Assembly (NCBI GenBank): GCA_964653595.1
Contig: CAZZHH010000004.1
Coordinates: forward strand, 1-64,000
Length of the DNA stretch: 64,000 bases
DNA from: JBAXTE01 sp964653595
Lineage (GTDB): Bacteria; Bacteroidota; Bacteroidia; Bacteroidales; WCHB1-69
Reading direction: 5' to 3'
In this document: positions 27,496-37,100 of the stretch, one piece after another
Position numbering within the stretch: position 1 is the first letter of the stretch
How the letters are laid out: every line of letters begins with the position of its first letter
Position numbers and translations under genes: made by a program
Notes under the pieces: model-generated
Told to the model about the DNA's origin: nothing
Database searches by the model: none
What the model saw: the letters and a program-made list of their open reading frames with translations, nothing else

Positions 27496-28140
27496 ATGAA
27501 GAACATCGATTTAACATTCTTTAACACATTAAAAATCAGACTACAAGAAAAAAGTAATGGCGAAATATTTCACAGAATATTTTTACCAAAAAATAGAATT
27601 TTTTTTTCTGTAGATGACCCAAAAGCACTAAATTTTCAAAAAAGTGCCATTTTGTTACTATTATTTTATCGCAAAAACCGATTAAAATCTGTTCTGATAC
27701 AACGACCATCGTATAATGGAGTTCATAGCAACCAAATAAGTCTACCTGGAGGAAAATTTGAACAAAAGGATATCAACTTACAAAACACTGCTATTAGGGA
27801 GACTTATGAAGAGATATCCGTAAAATCTTCCCCAGATCATATTATTGGCTCCCTCACTCCCATTGCTATTCCTGTAAGCAAGTTTTCGTTGTATCCATTT
27901 GTATCATTTCTGCCATTTTCACCTGATATTAAAGGGGATGATATAGAAGTTGAACACACCATAGAATTTGACATAGAAGATTTTATATTCAGATCACAAA
28001 TTTCAATGCAGACTGTTCAAGCGGTAGATCAGACTTTAACAGTTCCTGCGTTTATAATTGAGAATCACATAGTTTGGGGTGCAACGGCTATGGTGTTAAA
28101 TGAATTCAAGGAGATAGCAAAACTGTCTCTAAATATATAG
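27496..28140 (+). CDS. Nudix hydrolase, CoA pyrophosphatase type
   Basis: The protein is 214 residues. The Nudix box runs from GGKFEQKD through AIRETYEEI at about residues 88-109. Just before it, LIQRPSYNGVHSNQISLPGG matches the CoA-specific motif of the NudL/NUDT7/NUDT8 group, which cleaves CoA and related CoA derivatives into phosphopantetheine and 3',5'-ADP. It stands alone between the divergent lipoprotein unit and pbpC. No signal peptide was seen; it is cytoplasmic. Confidence 0.85.
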   Translation: MKNIDLTFFNTLKIRLQEKSNGEIFHRIFLPKNRIFFSVDDPKALNFQKSAILLLLFYRKNRLKSVLIQRPSYNGVHSNQISLPGGKFEQKDINLQNTAIRETYEEISVKSSPDHIIGSLTPIAIPVSKFSLYPFVSFLPFSPDIKGDDIEVEHTIEFDIEDFIFRSQISMQTVQAVDQTLTVPAFIIENHIVWGATAMVLNEFKEIAKLSLNI

Positions 28141-28212
28141 TTTAAAGAATCGCCCAATATCTATTATCGAAAATAGGTTATCTTTTTACATTATTAAGGC
28201 AATAAAAAAGCA

Positions 28213-28220
28213 TATATTTG
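28213..28220 (+). promoter_or_regulatory. -7 promoter box of pbpC
   Basis: TATATTTG matches TAnnTTTG, 22 bases before the ATG at 28243. Confidence 0.55.
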
Positions 28221-28242
28221 CACTACTGATATATTTGAAAAA

Positions 28243-30696
28243 ATGATTTTCACAACTAAATTTACGAAACTAACAAGCAATAGTATTGATTGGATAACAA
28301 AGTTTTTGAGAGAGACTTGGACTTTGATAAAGAAGATCACCCATCAAATACATCAATTCATCATAATAAAAATCACCAAGTTTTACTATACATATAATAA
28401 AGCGCCAAAAGAGATTCGATATACCTTAAGGTTTTTCCTGTTCTTTCTGGCATTTTTTTTCTTACTTGATATTTTATTTCCTCTAAATATCAAGGACGAT
28501 TATTCTAAGATGGTATATTCATCAGACAATAAATTACTTTACGCAACTATGAACAGCGAGGACAAGTGGCGTATGAAATGTGATTTGGACGAGATAACGC
28601 CTTTATTACAAAAAACGATCATTGAAAAAGAGGATAAATACTTCTGGTTGCATTTTGGGATAAATCCATTTTCTATAGGTCGAGCTTTATTCAATAACAT
28701 AATACAAGGTAGGCGAACTTCTGGGGCATCGACCATCACGATGCAAGTAGCTCGTTTACTTGAACCCAAGGAGCGGACATACTTTAATAAAATTAAGGAA
28801 ATATTCAGAGCTTTGCAGTTAGAGTTACATTTTTCCAAACGAGAGATTTTACAGTTATATATTAATTTAGCTCCTTATGGTGGAAACATTGAAGGGATGA
28901 AAACTGCTGCATGGTTTTATTTAGACCAGAAACCACAGACATTAAGCTTAGCGCAAATAGTTACTTTATCTATCATTCCTAACAATCCCAATATGATTAA
29001 ACCAGGTTCGGATTATCGAATATTAGAGAGTGAACGGAATCGATGGTTAGCATATTTTGAAAAGGAAAAAACTTTCAAGCCAGAGTTAATAGATGATGCC
29101 AAAATTGAACCATTAAATTTTAATCGTCAATCACGTCCCATGAATGCGCCCCATTTGGCATGGAGGTTAATAAAAAAATATCCCGACAGTTTAGAAATTC
29201 ACTCTACCATCAACTCCGAAATTCAAAAAAAATCGGAAGAGCTAGTACAAAACTATAGTTTATCCTTGCAGTATATGAACATCACAAATGCGGCAGTGAT
29301 GATTATCGACAACAATCGTCATGAGGTAGTAGGATATTTAGGTTCAGCAGATTTCTTTAACCAAAAAAACTCAGGACAGGTAGATGGTGTTCAAGCAATT
29401 AGATCTCCAGGAAGTACCTTAAAACCTTTTTTATATGCATTGGCAATAGACAAAGGGTTGATAACCCCAAAAATGAAAATTGCGGACGTTCCCATGAATT
29501 TTGATGGGTATGCTCCTCAAAATTACGATGAAAAGTATCGTGGAATGGTCACCATTGAGCAAGCATTAGCACAATCTTTAAACATCCCGGCAGTAAAAAT
29601 ATTAAACGACTATGGTCTATATCAATTTTTAAACATGATGACCAAATCTGGGTTTAAAAGGGTAAAACTTGATCACAAAAAGCTTGGTTTATCGATAATT
29701 TTAGGTGGTTGTGGTGTTAAATTGGAGGAACTTTGCAATTTGTTTTCTAGTTTTTCGAACAATGGTAACTATATAAAAAATCGACTTATAAAAGGGGAAA
29801 TCACAGGAAACGAGGCTCCTTTAATGACTGCGGGTGCTTCCTTTTTGATAACCGAAAATCTCACAAAATTAGAGCGACCCGACATGCCAATAATGTGGAG
29901 CAACAGCACTTCCATTCCAAAGATAGCATGGAAAACGGGCACTTCGTATGGGCGTAGGGATGCTTGGAGCATTGGGTATAACAAAGATTTTACAATTGGA
30001 GTATGGCTTGGAAACTTTGATGGCAGTGGCACCCCCGAGCTTACAGGTGCGCACATAGCTACTCCCCTTTTGTTTCAATTATTCAACAGCATTGATGTTT
30101 CACAAGATCGAAAATGGTTTGCCCCACCTAAAGAATTGGATTATAGAATTGTATGTTCAGAAAGTGGGCTTCCTCCAAGTGAGTTTTGCACCAATACCAT
30201 TATTGACTACTTTATCCCTGGAGTATCTCCATATCAGCGGTGTGATCACATGAAAGAAGTTTATGTCAACGAAAAAGAGTCTATTTCATATTGTAGATCC
30301 TGTATGCCTGCAAAAGGATATAAATCGAAATTTTATCAAAATTTGCTTCCTGAACTGATTAATTTCTATGAAGAAGAAAAACGACCTTATCAAAAAATTC
30401 CAGAACACAACCCATCCTGCAACCGAATATTTAACACATTAGCTCCAGTTATAACCTCCTTGGGTGACGGGATGGAATACATATTAATAAGTGGTGAAAA
30501 TCAACAACTTATGCTCAAATGCAATGCAGATAATACCGTAAAAAAAGTATGGTGGTATATCGATAATAGATTGATACAACAAGCAAAAGTTACCGATAGA
30601 GTTTTCTTCAAGCCCACTGCAGGGAATCATAAAATCTCATGCACCGATGACAAGGGAAGAAACAGTGATATTTGGATTAAGGTAAAAATAATTTGA
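28243..30696 (+). CDS. pbpC: Penicillin-binding protein 1C
   Basis: This is a bifunctional peptidoglycan synthase of the PBP1C type, 817 residues. A basic cytoplasmic tail of about 60 residues precedes one membrane helix (FFLFFLAFFFLLDILF). The GT51 domain has the catalytic Glu of EDKYFWLHFG (about E130) and later GASTITMQVARL. The transpeptidase domain has S391 and K394 in SPGSTLKP, SLN, and KTGTSYG (about 564-570). Cysteine-rich segments follow, then the C-terminal BiPBP_C-like domain. The alpha-2-macroglobulin gene often next to pbpC is absent here. The N-terminal tail is longer than usual. Confidence 0.92.
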   Translation: MIFTTKFTKLTSNSIDWITKFLRETWTLIKKITHQIHQFIIIKITKFYYTYNKAPKEIRYTLRFFLFFLAFFFLLDILFPLNIKDDYSKMVYSSDNKLLYATMNSEDKWRMKCDLDEITPLLQKTIIEKEDKYFWLHFGINPFSIGRALFNNIIQGRRTSGASTITMQVARLLEPKERTYFNKIKEIFRALQLELHFSKREILQLYINLAPYGGNIEGMKTAAWFYLDQKPQTLSLAQIVTLSIIPNNPNMIKPGSDYRILESERNRWLAYFEKEKTFKPELIDDAKIEPLNFNRQSRPMNAPHLAWRLIKKYPDSLEIHSTINSEIQKKSEELVQNYSLSLQYMNITNAAVMIIDNNRHEVVGYLGSADFFNQKNSGQVDGVQAIRSPGSTLKPFLYALAIDKGLITPKMKIADVPMNFDGYAPQNYDEKYRGMVTIEQALAQSLNIPAVKILNDYGLYQFLNMMTKSGFKRVKLDHKKLGLSIILGGCGVKLEELCNLFSSFSNNGNYIKNRLIKGEITGNEAPLMTAGASFLITENLTKLERPDMPIMWSNSTSIPKIAWKTGTSYGRRDAWSIGYNKDFTIGVWLGNFDGSGTPELTGAHIATPLLFQLFNSIDVSQDRKWFAPPKELDYRIVCSESGLPPSEFCTNTIIDYFIPGVSPYQRCDHMKEVYVNEKESISYCRSCMPAKGYKSKFYQNLLPELINFYEEEKRPYQKIPEHNPSCNRIFNTLAPVITSLGDGMEYILISGENQQLMLKCNADNTVKKVWWYIDNRLIQQAKVTDRVFFKPTAGNHKISCTDDKGRNSDIWIKVKII

Positions 30697-30753
30697 GACA
30701 TTTAACATTGTTATCAATGGGTTCTTTCATCATACAGATACCATAAAAAATTG

Positions 30754-30761
30754 TACTTTTG
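30754..30761 (+). promoter_or_regulatory. -7 promoter box of mtaB
   Basis: TACTTTTG matches TAnnTTTG, 28 bases before the mtaB ATG. Confidence 0.55.
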
Positions 30762-30789
30762 CAGATGAATTTTTTTTTTAAATAATTTA

Positions 30790-32088
30790 ATGACAAAACA
30801 TAAAATTGCATTTCAAACCCTAGGTTGCAAATTGAATTTCAGTGAAACTTCGGCAATATCTAGAGGATTTGATTTAAATAAATACGAAATAGTTCCATTT
30901 AAAGAAATTGCCGACATTTACATCATAAATACGTGCGCAGTTACAGGGACTGCAGAGAAGAAGTGTAGAACTTTGATTCATTCTGCTCAGCGCAAAAATC
31001 CAAATTCCCACATTGCTCTTATTGGTTGCTTTTCTGAGTTAAAACCGAAAGAGCTTTCCAGCATAGAGGGAGTTGATATTGTATTAGGTACTGGAAATAA
31101 GTTCAAACTTCCTCAAGTAATCGAAGAGTTGCTCTTGGATAAAAACAGAAAGGTAAATGAAAGCTCAATTTCCGATCTTGAGTTTCATGGTTCTTGGTCT
31201 TCTGGAGACAGAACTCGATCGTTTTTAAAAATCCAAGATGGTTGTGACTATCATTGTAGTTATTGCACAGTTTGCATTGCCAGAGGCGAAAGTAGAAGCG
31301 ACACGATTGAACATGTAGTTGAAAGTGCAAAACAAATCGTGGCCAACAACATGAAAGAGATAATTTTGACAGGCGTAAATGTTGGAGATTTTGGTCGTAA
31401 AAACGGAGAATCCTTTTTTGATTTATTAAAAGCATTAGAGAATGTTAGCGGCCTTGAGAGAGTTCGCATATCTTCTATCGAGCCAAATTTACTTACAGAT
31501 GAGATCATTGAATTGGTTTCAAAATCTAGGGTAATCATGCCTCATTTTCACATACCACTTCAATCGGGGAGCGATAAAGTTTTAAAACTGATGCAACGCA
31601 GATATCTAAGAGAAGTTTTTGCATCAAGAGTAAAGTTAGCAAAGAAAATGATGCCTCATTGCTTTATTGCTGCTGATATCATTGTTGGGTTTCCGGGTGA
31701 AACAGAAGAAGATTTTGAAGAAAGTTTCAATTTTGTCAGTAGACTTGATATTCAATTCCTTCATGTGTTTAGTTACTCAATTAGACCAAATACTATTGCC
31801 GCTGAGATGAAAGATCAAATAAAAGATGCTACAAAGAAAGAGAGAAGCAACCGTTTGTTACAATTATCGAAGCAAAAACTATCTGCTTTTTATCAATCGC
31901 ATTTGAACCATACCTATCCAATTTTACTTGAGAGTTCAAAAAAAGATGGATTCATGCATGGATTTACTCCTAATTACATTAAATGTGAATTGCTTTACGA
32001 TAAAAATTTAAGCAACACCATTCAACATGCTACACTCAAAAATTATAATTTAGAGAAGGAAATAGTTGAAATAATTTTAAAAAGTTAA
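30790..32088 (+). CDS. mtaB: tRNA t6A37 C2-methylthiotransferase MtaB
   Basis: MtaB is a radical-SAM enzyme converting t6A to ms2t6A at position 37 of tRNAs reading ANN codons. The 432-residue protein has the N-terminal MTTase domain (AFQTLGCKLNFSET, INTCAVTGTAEKK, ALIGCFSE), which holds the auxiliary cluster cysteines. The radical-SAM cysteines are C152, C156 and C159 in GCDYHCSYC. The following TVCIARGESRS replaces the more usual proline-containing loop and adds a cysteine. A TRAM-like C-terminal region follows but is short. suhB follows after 4 bases. Confidence 0.9.
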   Translation: MTKHKIAFQTLGCKLNFSETSAISRGFDLNKYEIVPFKEIADIYIINTCAVTGTAEKKCRTLIHSAQRKNPNSHIALIGCFSELKPKELSSIEGVDIVLGTGNKFKLPQVIEELLLDKNRKVNESSISDLEFHGSWSSGDRTRSFLKIQDGCDYHCSYCTVCIARGESRSDTIEHVVESAKQIVANNMKEIILTGVNVGDFGRKNGESFFDLLKALENVSGLERVRISSIEPNLLTDEIIELVSKSRVIMPHFHIPLQSGSDKVLKLMQRRYLREVFASRVKLAKKMMPHCFIAADIIVGFPGETEEDFEESFNFVSRLDIQFLHVFSYSIRPNTIAAEMKDQIKDATKKERSNRLLQLSKQKLSAFYQSHLNHTYPILLESSKKDGFMHGFTPNYIKCELLYDKNLSNTIQHATLKNYNLEKEIVEIILKS

Positions 32089-32092
32089 CCTT

Positions 32093-32881
32093 ATGTATTT
32101 TCAACAAATTTGTTCATACACCAAAGACGCTTGTAATATAGTAGGTAAGTTTATTAAAGAAGAGCAACCAAAAATTTTAGAGCATGATATTGAGATAAAA
32201 GGACAAAACGATTTTGTTTCGTATGTAGATAAAAAAGCTGAATTCATGTTAATAGAGCAACTTGACAAGTTGATTTTTGACGCAGGTTATATTGTAGAAG
32301 AGGGTTCAAGGGAGCAACAAAACAAAGAATTTACTTGGATTATCGATCCATTAGATGGCACAACAAATTATTTACATGGGCTTTCGCCCCACGCAATTAG
32401 CATTGCGCTAATGAACGAAAACGAATTGGTAATGGGTGTTGTACATGATATTACTACCGGGGAGCAATTTTATGCTTGGAAAAATGGCGGTTCGTGGCTA
32501 GATGGCACCCAAATTCAAGTATCCAACAAGCAAGACATCAAATCATCTCTGATAGCTACAGGATTTCCTTATCAAGATTTTTCAAAAACGAAGGAATATT
32601 TAATTGCACTTGAATACTTGATGAAAAATTCGCATGGTATTAGAAGATTGGGTTCTGCGGCCATGGATTTAGCTTATGTAGCATGTGGCAGAATGGATGC
32701 TTTTTATGAATACGGTTTAAAGCCTTGGGATATAGCAGCAGGAGCATTTATAGTGATGGAAGCAGGTGGAATTGTTACTGATTTTTCGGGAAATGACAAC
32801 TGGCTCTTCGGTAAAGAGCTTGTCTGTGGAAACCCTCACGTAGGCGATGAGTTATCGAAACTAATACAATCTATTTTCTAA
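32093..32881 (+). CDS. suhB: Inositol monophosphatase family protein
   Basis: The protein is 262 residues of the Mg-dependent IMPase/FBPase fold. Metal-site motifs are the Glu in VEEGS, WIIDPLDGTTNY near residue 80 and KPWDIAAGAFIVMEAGG near 210. The closest named relatives are SuhB-type inositol-1-monophosphatases, which also bind the transcription machinery in E. coli; whether that holds here is unknown. CysQ-type 3',5'-bisphosphate nucleotidase activity cannot be excluded. The gene follows mtaB by 4 bases. Confidence 0.82.
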   Translation: MYFQQICSYTKDACNIVGKFIKEEQPKILEHDIEIKGQNDFVSYVDKKAEFMLIEQLDKLIFDAGYIVEEGSREQQNKEFTWIIDPLDGTTNYLHGLSPHAISIALMNENELVMGVVHDITTGEQFYAWKNGGSWLDGTQIQVSNKQDIKSSLIATGFPYQDFSKTKEYLIALEYLMKNSHGIRRLGSAAMDLAYVACGRMDAFYEYGLKPWDIAAGAFIVMEAGGIVTDFSGNDNWLFGKELVCGNPHVGDELSKLIQSIF

Positions 32882-32928
32882 TCAGTAATTGAAACTAGAT
32901 TTACCAGATAAACAACAAACAAGTACTT

Positions 32929-34212
32929 ATGGATAAAAATCATTCAACTTCCGAACAGCGACGAGAGGAAAAGCGCAAACGAGAAGAATCGTTAAAAAGA
33001 ATGGTTGCCAGCGAAAAAGAGAGGAAAAGAAGAAGAGATAAAGCTCTTAAGAAGCGCCATTATAGAACCATAAGAGTTGATTTTTATTCAAAAATTGAAG
33101 TTATTTTCAATAATATATTCCCTCTAAAATCTAAATCTAATAATGAGATTTTGAAGAATAAGTTCATAGAAAGCAAACTTAAATCTGAGATTAAAGCGAA
33201 AAGAGCACAAAGAATTAAAGAGTTTATCATACATCCATTTGGCAGATCTTACACTAAATTAGAAAAACAGGAACTTGCAAAGAAAAAATTAATTGAAAAC
33301 CGACTTAAACTAAAAATCAGAGCAAAGAGACTGACTACAATTATCCAAAATATTCGGCAATCCATTTCCTCATTAAGAAACCCAGAAGTAAGACAAAAGT
33401 TATTAAAACTGCTTCCAACGTCGGTATCTACATTCATTTTAGCGTATATTAGCATATATTTAGTTTCTAATATTTTCACCTGCTCCATTGCTTCCTTTTG
33501 GGATGTTGATTCAATTTTAAAAACTAGTGTTATCCATTATTTGCCATCATCCTATTCGCCTCTATGGACCAAAGGATCAGTAGTGAGCATCTATAGTACG
33601 CAATTTGTGGTATCCCTTCTCTCCTCTTTTATAGCGTTATTGTTTTTTTTAAGGAGTACCGATAGGTCGCCAGTGGTAAAAATCTATTTAATGTGGCTAA
33701 CAATCATTTCTCAAGCATTTGCATGGGGATCTTTTTTTGGAGGTTTTTTGAGGAAAGAAGGAATCTTTCATGCGATTCAGTGGGGAGCTTTTGACACCTG
33801 GTTTTCTTACAAAACCCTAGAAATAGTGCTCATGATAATTGGGTTTCTGTGGTTAATCATTTTTGGATATATTTTAAAGCCATTATTCATATATACAACA
33901 CCCTCTGCTACATTAATAAAAGGGACCAACAGATCTGCATTTTATCAATTTCAGTATACTCTCCCCCTGATTATTGGGATAACAGTAGTTTTTATTATCA
34001 ATGCTCCAATTTACAATTTATATATCCTGTTACAATTGCTTTCCGTTTTTTTCATCCTATTTCCTTTAATATTTGACAAAACTACATCAAATAATACCGT
34101 TGAGCAAATAAGAATTAAAAGGCCTAAACTACATATTTACAACTTTTTAGCTCTTACTATATTGGTAATTATATTTTTTAAAATAATTTTAGAAACAGGT
34201 ATTAATTTTTAA
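32929..34212 (+). CDS. Membrane protein with Lys/Arg-rich cytoplasmic N-terminus
   Basis: The protein is 427 residues. Residues 1-160 are extremely rich in Lys, Arg and Glu (for example RREEKRKREESLKR and KSEIKAKRAQRIKE) and predicted largely helical, possibly coiled coil. A similar K.RLK.KIRAKR stretch appears twice (near 85 and 128), suggesting an internal duplication. The C-terminal 260 residues form about seven membrane helices. No family was recognised. It begins 47 bases after suhB without its own promoter box. The charged tail could bind RNA, DNA or acidic lipids; this is speculation. Confidence 0.7.
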   Translation: MDKNHSTSEQRREEKRKREESLKRMVASEKERKRRRDKALKKRHYRTIRVDFYSKIEVIFNNIFPLKSKSNNEILKNKFIESKLKSEIKAKRAQRIKEFIIHPFGRSYTKLEKQELAKKKLIENRLKLKIRAKRLTTIIQNIRQSISSLRNPEVRQKLLKLLPTSVSTFILAYISIYLVSNIFTCSIASFWDVDSILKTSVIHYLPSSYSPLWTKGSVVSIYSTQFVVSLLSSFIALLFFLRSTDRSPVVKIYLMWLTIISQAFAWGSFFGGFLRKEGIFHAIQWGAFDTWFSYKTLEIVLMIIGFLWLIIFGYILKPLFIYTTPSATLIKGTNRSAFYQFQYTLPLIIGITVVFIINAPIYNLYILLQLLSVFFILFPLIFDKTTSNNTVEQIRIKRPKLHIYNFLALTILVIIFFKIILETGINF

Positions 34213-34237
34213 ACCCATAAAATAAAATTAAAAAGCG

Positions 34238-34245
34238 TAAATTTG
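34238..34245 (+). promoter_or_regulatory. -7 promoter box of the TPR lipoprotein
   Basis: TAAATTTG matches TAnnTTTG, 23 bases before the ATG at 34269. Confidence 0.6.
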
Positions 34246-34268
34246 CACTCAAAAATCAACAGAAGAGA

Positions 34269-35282
34269 ATGAAAAGATATTTTGCAAAATCAATACTCAT
34301 TGGGGCTTTTTTGGCTACCCTAACAATATCATGTACAAATAACACTACAAAAGAGAAATACAAAGACTTACCTAAGGAATTAGCAGAATTATCCTCAAAA
34401 ATTGACAACAATCCAACCGATGCTGATTTATACACTAAAAGGTCAGAATATTACATTAAAAATCGTCAATTAGAAAATGCTTTTGCAGATGCACTTAAAG
34501 CGTTAAAATTGGATTCTAACAGTAGTAAAAGATACAATTTCCTATCAGATATTTACTTTATGAAAGGAGACTTTGAATCATCGGAAGACCTCCTAGAAAA
34601 AGCTCTAGTGAAAAATCCAAACGACGTTGAAGCAGTGATGAAACTTGCCGAATTGAGTTTGTATTATAAACGATACTCAGAATTAAATAGCTATATTGAT
34701 CGTGCTTTAACCATTGACCAAAGAAATCCAAAGGCACACCTTTTAAAGGGTTTTGGCTATATCGAACAAAAAGACACCACCATTGCTATCCGTGAATTTC
34801 AGTTAGCAGTAGATCAAGATCCAAAGTATTATGAGGCATATATACAACTGGGATTAATATTTCATCGAAAAATGAACAAACTCGCTTTAGATTATTATAA
34901 CAATGCGCTAAATGTCAGGCCGCAAAGCACAGAAGCGATGTATAATATTGCAATGTTTTATCAAGATTCAAAAAATTTCGACAAAGCATTAGATGAATAT
35001 AAGATGATTTTACAAATTGACAGTAAGCATACAAATGCAACACATAACATAGGATGGATTCAATTAGAAATTAAAAAGAATTATCCAGAAGCCATTAATT
35101 ACTTTTCACAGTCTATTAAAAGTGATTCTACCTTTGTAAATGCATATTTTAACAGAGGACTTACCTACGAAAGAATGAACAATTTCAATAGTGCTATAGC
35201 CGATTACAAAAAAACGTTACAAATAAATCCCTCCTTTTCACCTGCATCTGAGGGTGTGAGAAGATTACAAACTAAGATCTAA
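34269..35282 (+). CDS. TPR lipoprotein
   Basis: The protein is 337 residues. The lipobox is LATLTISC, with the acylated Cys at about residue 22 followed by TNN. About seven to eight TPR units of 34 residues follow, for example ALKALKLDSNSSKRYNFLSD, YYNNALNVRPQSTEAMYNIA and DYKKTLQINPSFSPASEG. The protein is probably anchored in the outer or inner membrane facing the periplasm and acts as a scaffold. The small TfoX-like gene follows after 11 bases. Confidence 0.85.
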   Translation: MKRYFAKSILIGAFLATLTISCTNNTTKEKYKDLPKELAELSSKIDNNPTDADLYTKRSEYYIKNRQLENAFADALKALKLDSNSSKRYNFLSDIYFMKGDFESSEDLLEKALVKNPNDVEAVMKLAELSLYYKRYSELNSYIDRALTIDQRNPKAHLLKGFGYIEQKDTTIAIREFQLAVDQDPKYYEAYIQLGLIFHRKMNKLALDYYNNALNVRPQSTEAMYNIAMFYQDSKNFDKALDEYKMILQIDSKHTNATHNIGWIQLEIKKNYPEAINYFSQSIKSDSTFVNAYFNRGLTYERMNNFNSAIADYKKTLQINPSFSPASEGVRRLQTKI

Positions 35283-35293
35283 CCTTTAAAAAA

Positions 35294-35605
35294 ATGAGCA
35301 TTGAACTTGATTATTTTTTAGAAATTGGAAATAAATTGACGGATTCTTTGCCAGGACAAATGTTTGGGAAACCCTGTTTTAAATTAAGTGGCAAAGCATA
35401 CATTTGCTTTTTTCAGAATGATATGGTTTTTAAGCTTACAGGAGATGTTCGCGAAGAAGCTTTAGAATTAGAGGATTCTCAACAATTTGATCCATCCGGA
35501 AAAAAAAGGCCTATGAAAGAATGGACACAAGTTCCATATCGTTATAAAGATAAATGGGAAAAATATGCTAAAGAAGCGTTAGCTTATGTTAAGGCCACTC
35601 AATAA
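35294..35605 (+). CDS. TfoX/Sxy N-terminal-like small protein
   Basis: The protein is 103 residues, soluble, with no signal peptide. The segment GQMFGKPCFKLSGKAYICFF followed by FKLTGDVREEAL and FDPSGKKRPMKEW resembles the N-terminal domain of TfoX/Sxy-like proteins widely found in Bacteroidota. In gammaproteobacteria TfoX governs competence, but stand-alone N-terminal domains like this one have no known role. It is co-transcribed with the TPR lipoprotein. Confidence 0.65.
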   Translation: MSIELDYFLEIGNKLTDSLPGQMFGKPCFKLSGKAYICFFQNDMVFKLTGDVREEALELEDSQQFDPSGKKRPMKEWTQVPYRYKDKWEKYAKEALAYVKATQ

Positions 35606-35637
35606 TCAAAAAGGGTAGCAGAACTATTCGGCAATAT

Positions 35638-37098
35638 TTATTCTTTAACTTGATTTTTTTGTTTGAGATAATACAAATCTAAACAAACCACTAATGCAAT
35701 AGTACCCCAAAATGGGACAGCCAATTTATCAGTATCTAAAAAATTATTCAATCCACCATGAATATAATACGTAATCAAGGATGAGATAGCTATAAGAGCG
35801 AAAACTTTAATTTCTTTGCTTTTTGATTTTATATAAACATGAATGGCTGTTACAAAAGCAGCAATGGCAATTGCAATAAACGAAATCAAGCCAGGCACCC
35901 CAGTTTCGCATAGAGGGCCAATGTATTCACTATGTGCGGTACCTTTGTCGCCAGCATTGGTGCTAATGATTGTTTTTTCGTATGAATATTGAAACGGAGC
36001 ATATACAAATTGATACGTTCCAGGTCCCCAACCTACAATGGGTCGTTTTTCGAACATTCGAAATGCAGCTGCCCATCGGTTCAGACGCTCCAGATTGGAT
36101 GCATCAGTGGAGATATTGGAAATCGATTGGATGTGTTCGGCAACATTTTCGGAGGAATCCTGTTTGTTTTTACTCATATTTTGAATAATATCGTTTTGGA
36201 ATATAAAAAATAATCCAAGAAAAATTGCGAACATAGAAGCAACCCAAACAAATCTAATTTTCAATTTTACAAGGGTAAAAACGCCCAAAGCAGCAACGAT
36301 ACTAAGCCAAGCAGCGCGACTAAAAGAAAGATAAAAACCTATAAAGATGATAACAAATAACAGAAAAGCAAACAGCTTTTTTGTACGACTAAAGGTTGGT
36401 TCAAAAACTAATCCGAGCATAGAAGGAATAAAAAACGCCAATGCTGCTCCATAGGCAGTATGATCGTTATAAAATGGACTCATTACCCAATGACCAGTCT
36501 CTTCCGAAAATCCGTACTGGGCATGAACAATCGTAGTGTATATAATTACAATGGATAACCCAACAGAATATAAAAGGTAAAAATTTCTAATTGCAAACAA
36601 ACCCTTTTTAAAAACTAACATTACGATAAAATAAAATGGGACAATAAACCAAATTCTCGAAATCAAAAATTTGAAAGATACAAGAGGAATTTCACTAGTC
36701 AATGATGTAAGAAACAACCATAACAAATACACAAATATGGTTATGGTAACTGGATGTTTTAAAACTTCTTTTGGATAATTGCCTTCGTAGAGTATTTTAA
36801 ATATAAAAAGTGCTGTAAGTAAGATCATCAAAGGCTCTGTTGGCAGTGCTAAGCCCATGTTAAAATCTTTGTTCGTATTTATGATAGAAAGAGGAGTAAG
36901 AAAAACAATGATTGACAGCAACTTATCGGAGGCAAAAAAAGCCAAAACAAGAGTAAGTAACACGCCAATTACCAAAGGAAACCAAAACTGTTCGTAAACG
37001 ATAAACAAAGAATTTATCATTAGGAACATTCCAACAATGCTATATATCCAAAAAGATATTGACTTTTTATAAAAGATTGTTTTCCAGAAATTTATCAT
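35638..37098 (-). CDS. O-antigen ligase/polymerase (Wzy/WaaL-like)
   Basis: The protein is 486 residues with about eleven membrane helices. The large periplasmic loop holds RPIVGWGPGTYQFVYAPF followed by a conserved His-Glu pair in GTAHSEYIGPLCETG. Both are hallmarks of the O-antigen ligase (PF04932) family. Members either polymerise repeat units (Wzy) or attach glycans to lipid A core (WaaL) or protein. The Wzz gene lies 2 bases upstream, which favours polymerase or ligase activity on a surface polysaccharide. Confidence 0.82.
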   Translation of the reverse strand: MINFWKTIFYKKSISFWIYSIVGMFLMINSLFIVYEQFWFPLVIGVLLTLVLAFFASDKLLSIIVFLTPLSIINTNKDFNMGLALPTEPLMILLTALFIFKILYEGNYPKEVLKHPVTITIFVYLLWLFLTSLTSEIPLVSFKFLISRIWFIVPFYFIVMLVFKKGLFAIRNFYLLYSVGLSIVIIYTTIVHAQYGFSEETGHWVMSPFYNDHTAYGAALAFFIPSMLGLVFEPTFSRTKKLFAFLLFVIIFIGFYLSFSRAAWLSIVAALGVFTLVKLKIRFVWVASMFAIFLGLFFIFQNDIIQNMSKNKQDSSENVAEHIQSISNISTDASNLERLNRWAAAFRMFEKRPIVGWGPGTYQFVYAPFQYSYEKTIISTNAGDKGTAHSEYIGPLCETGVPGLISFIAIAIAAFVTAIHVYIKSKSKEIKVFALIAISSLITYYIHGGLNNFLDTDKLAVPFWGTIALVVCLDLYYLKQKNQVKE

Positions 37099-37100
37099 AT

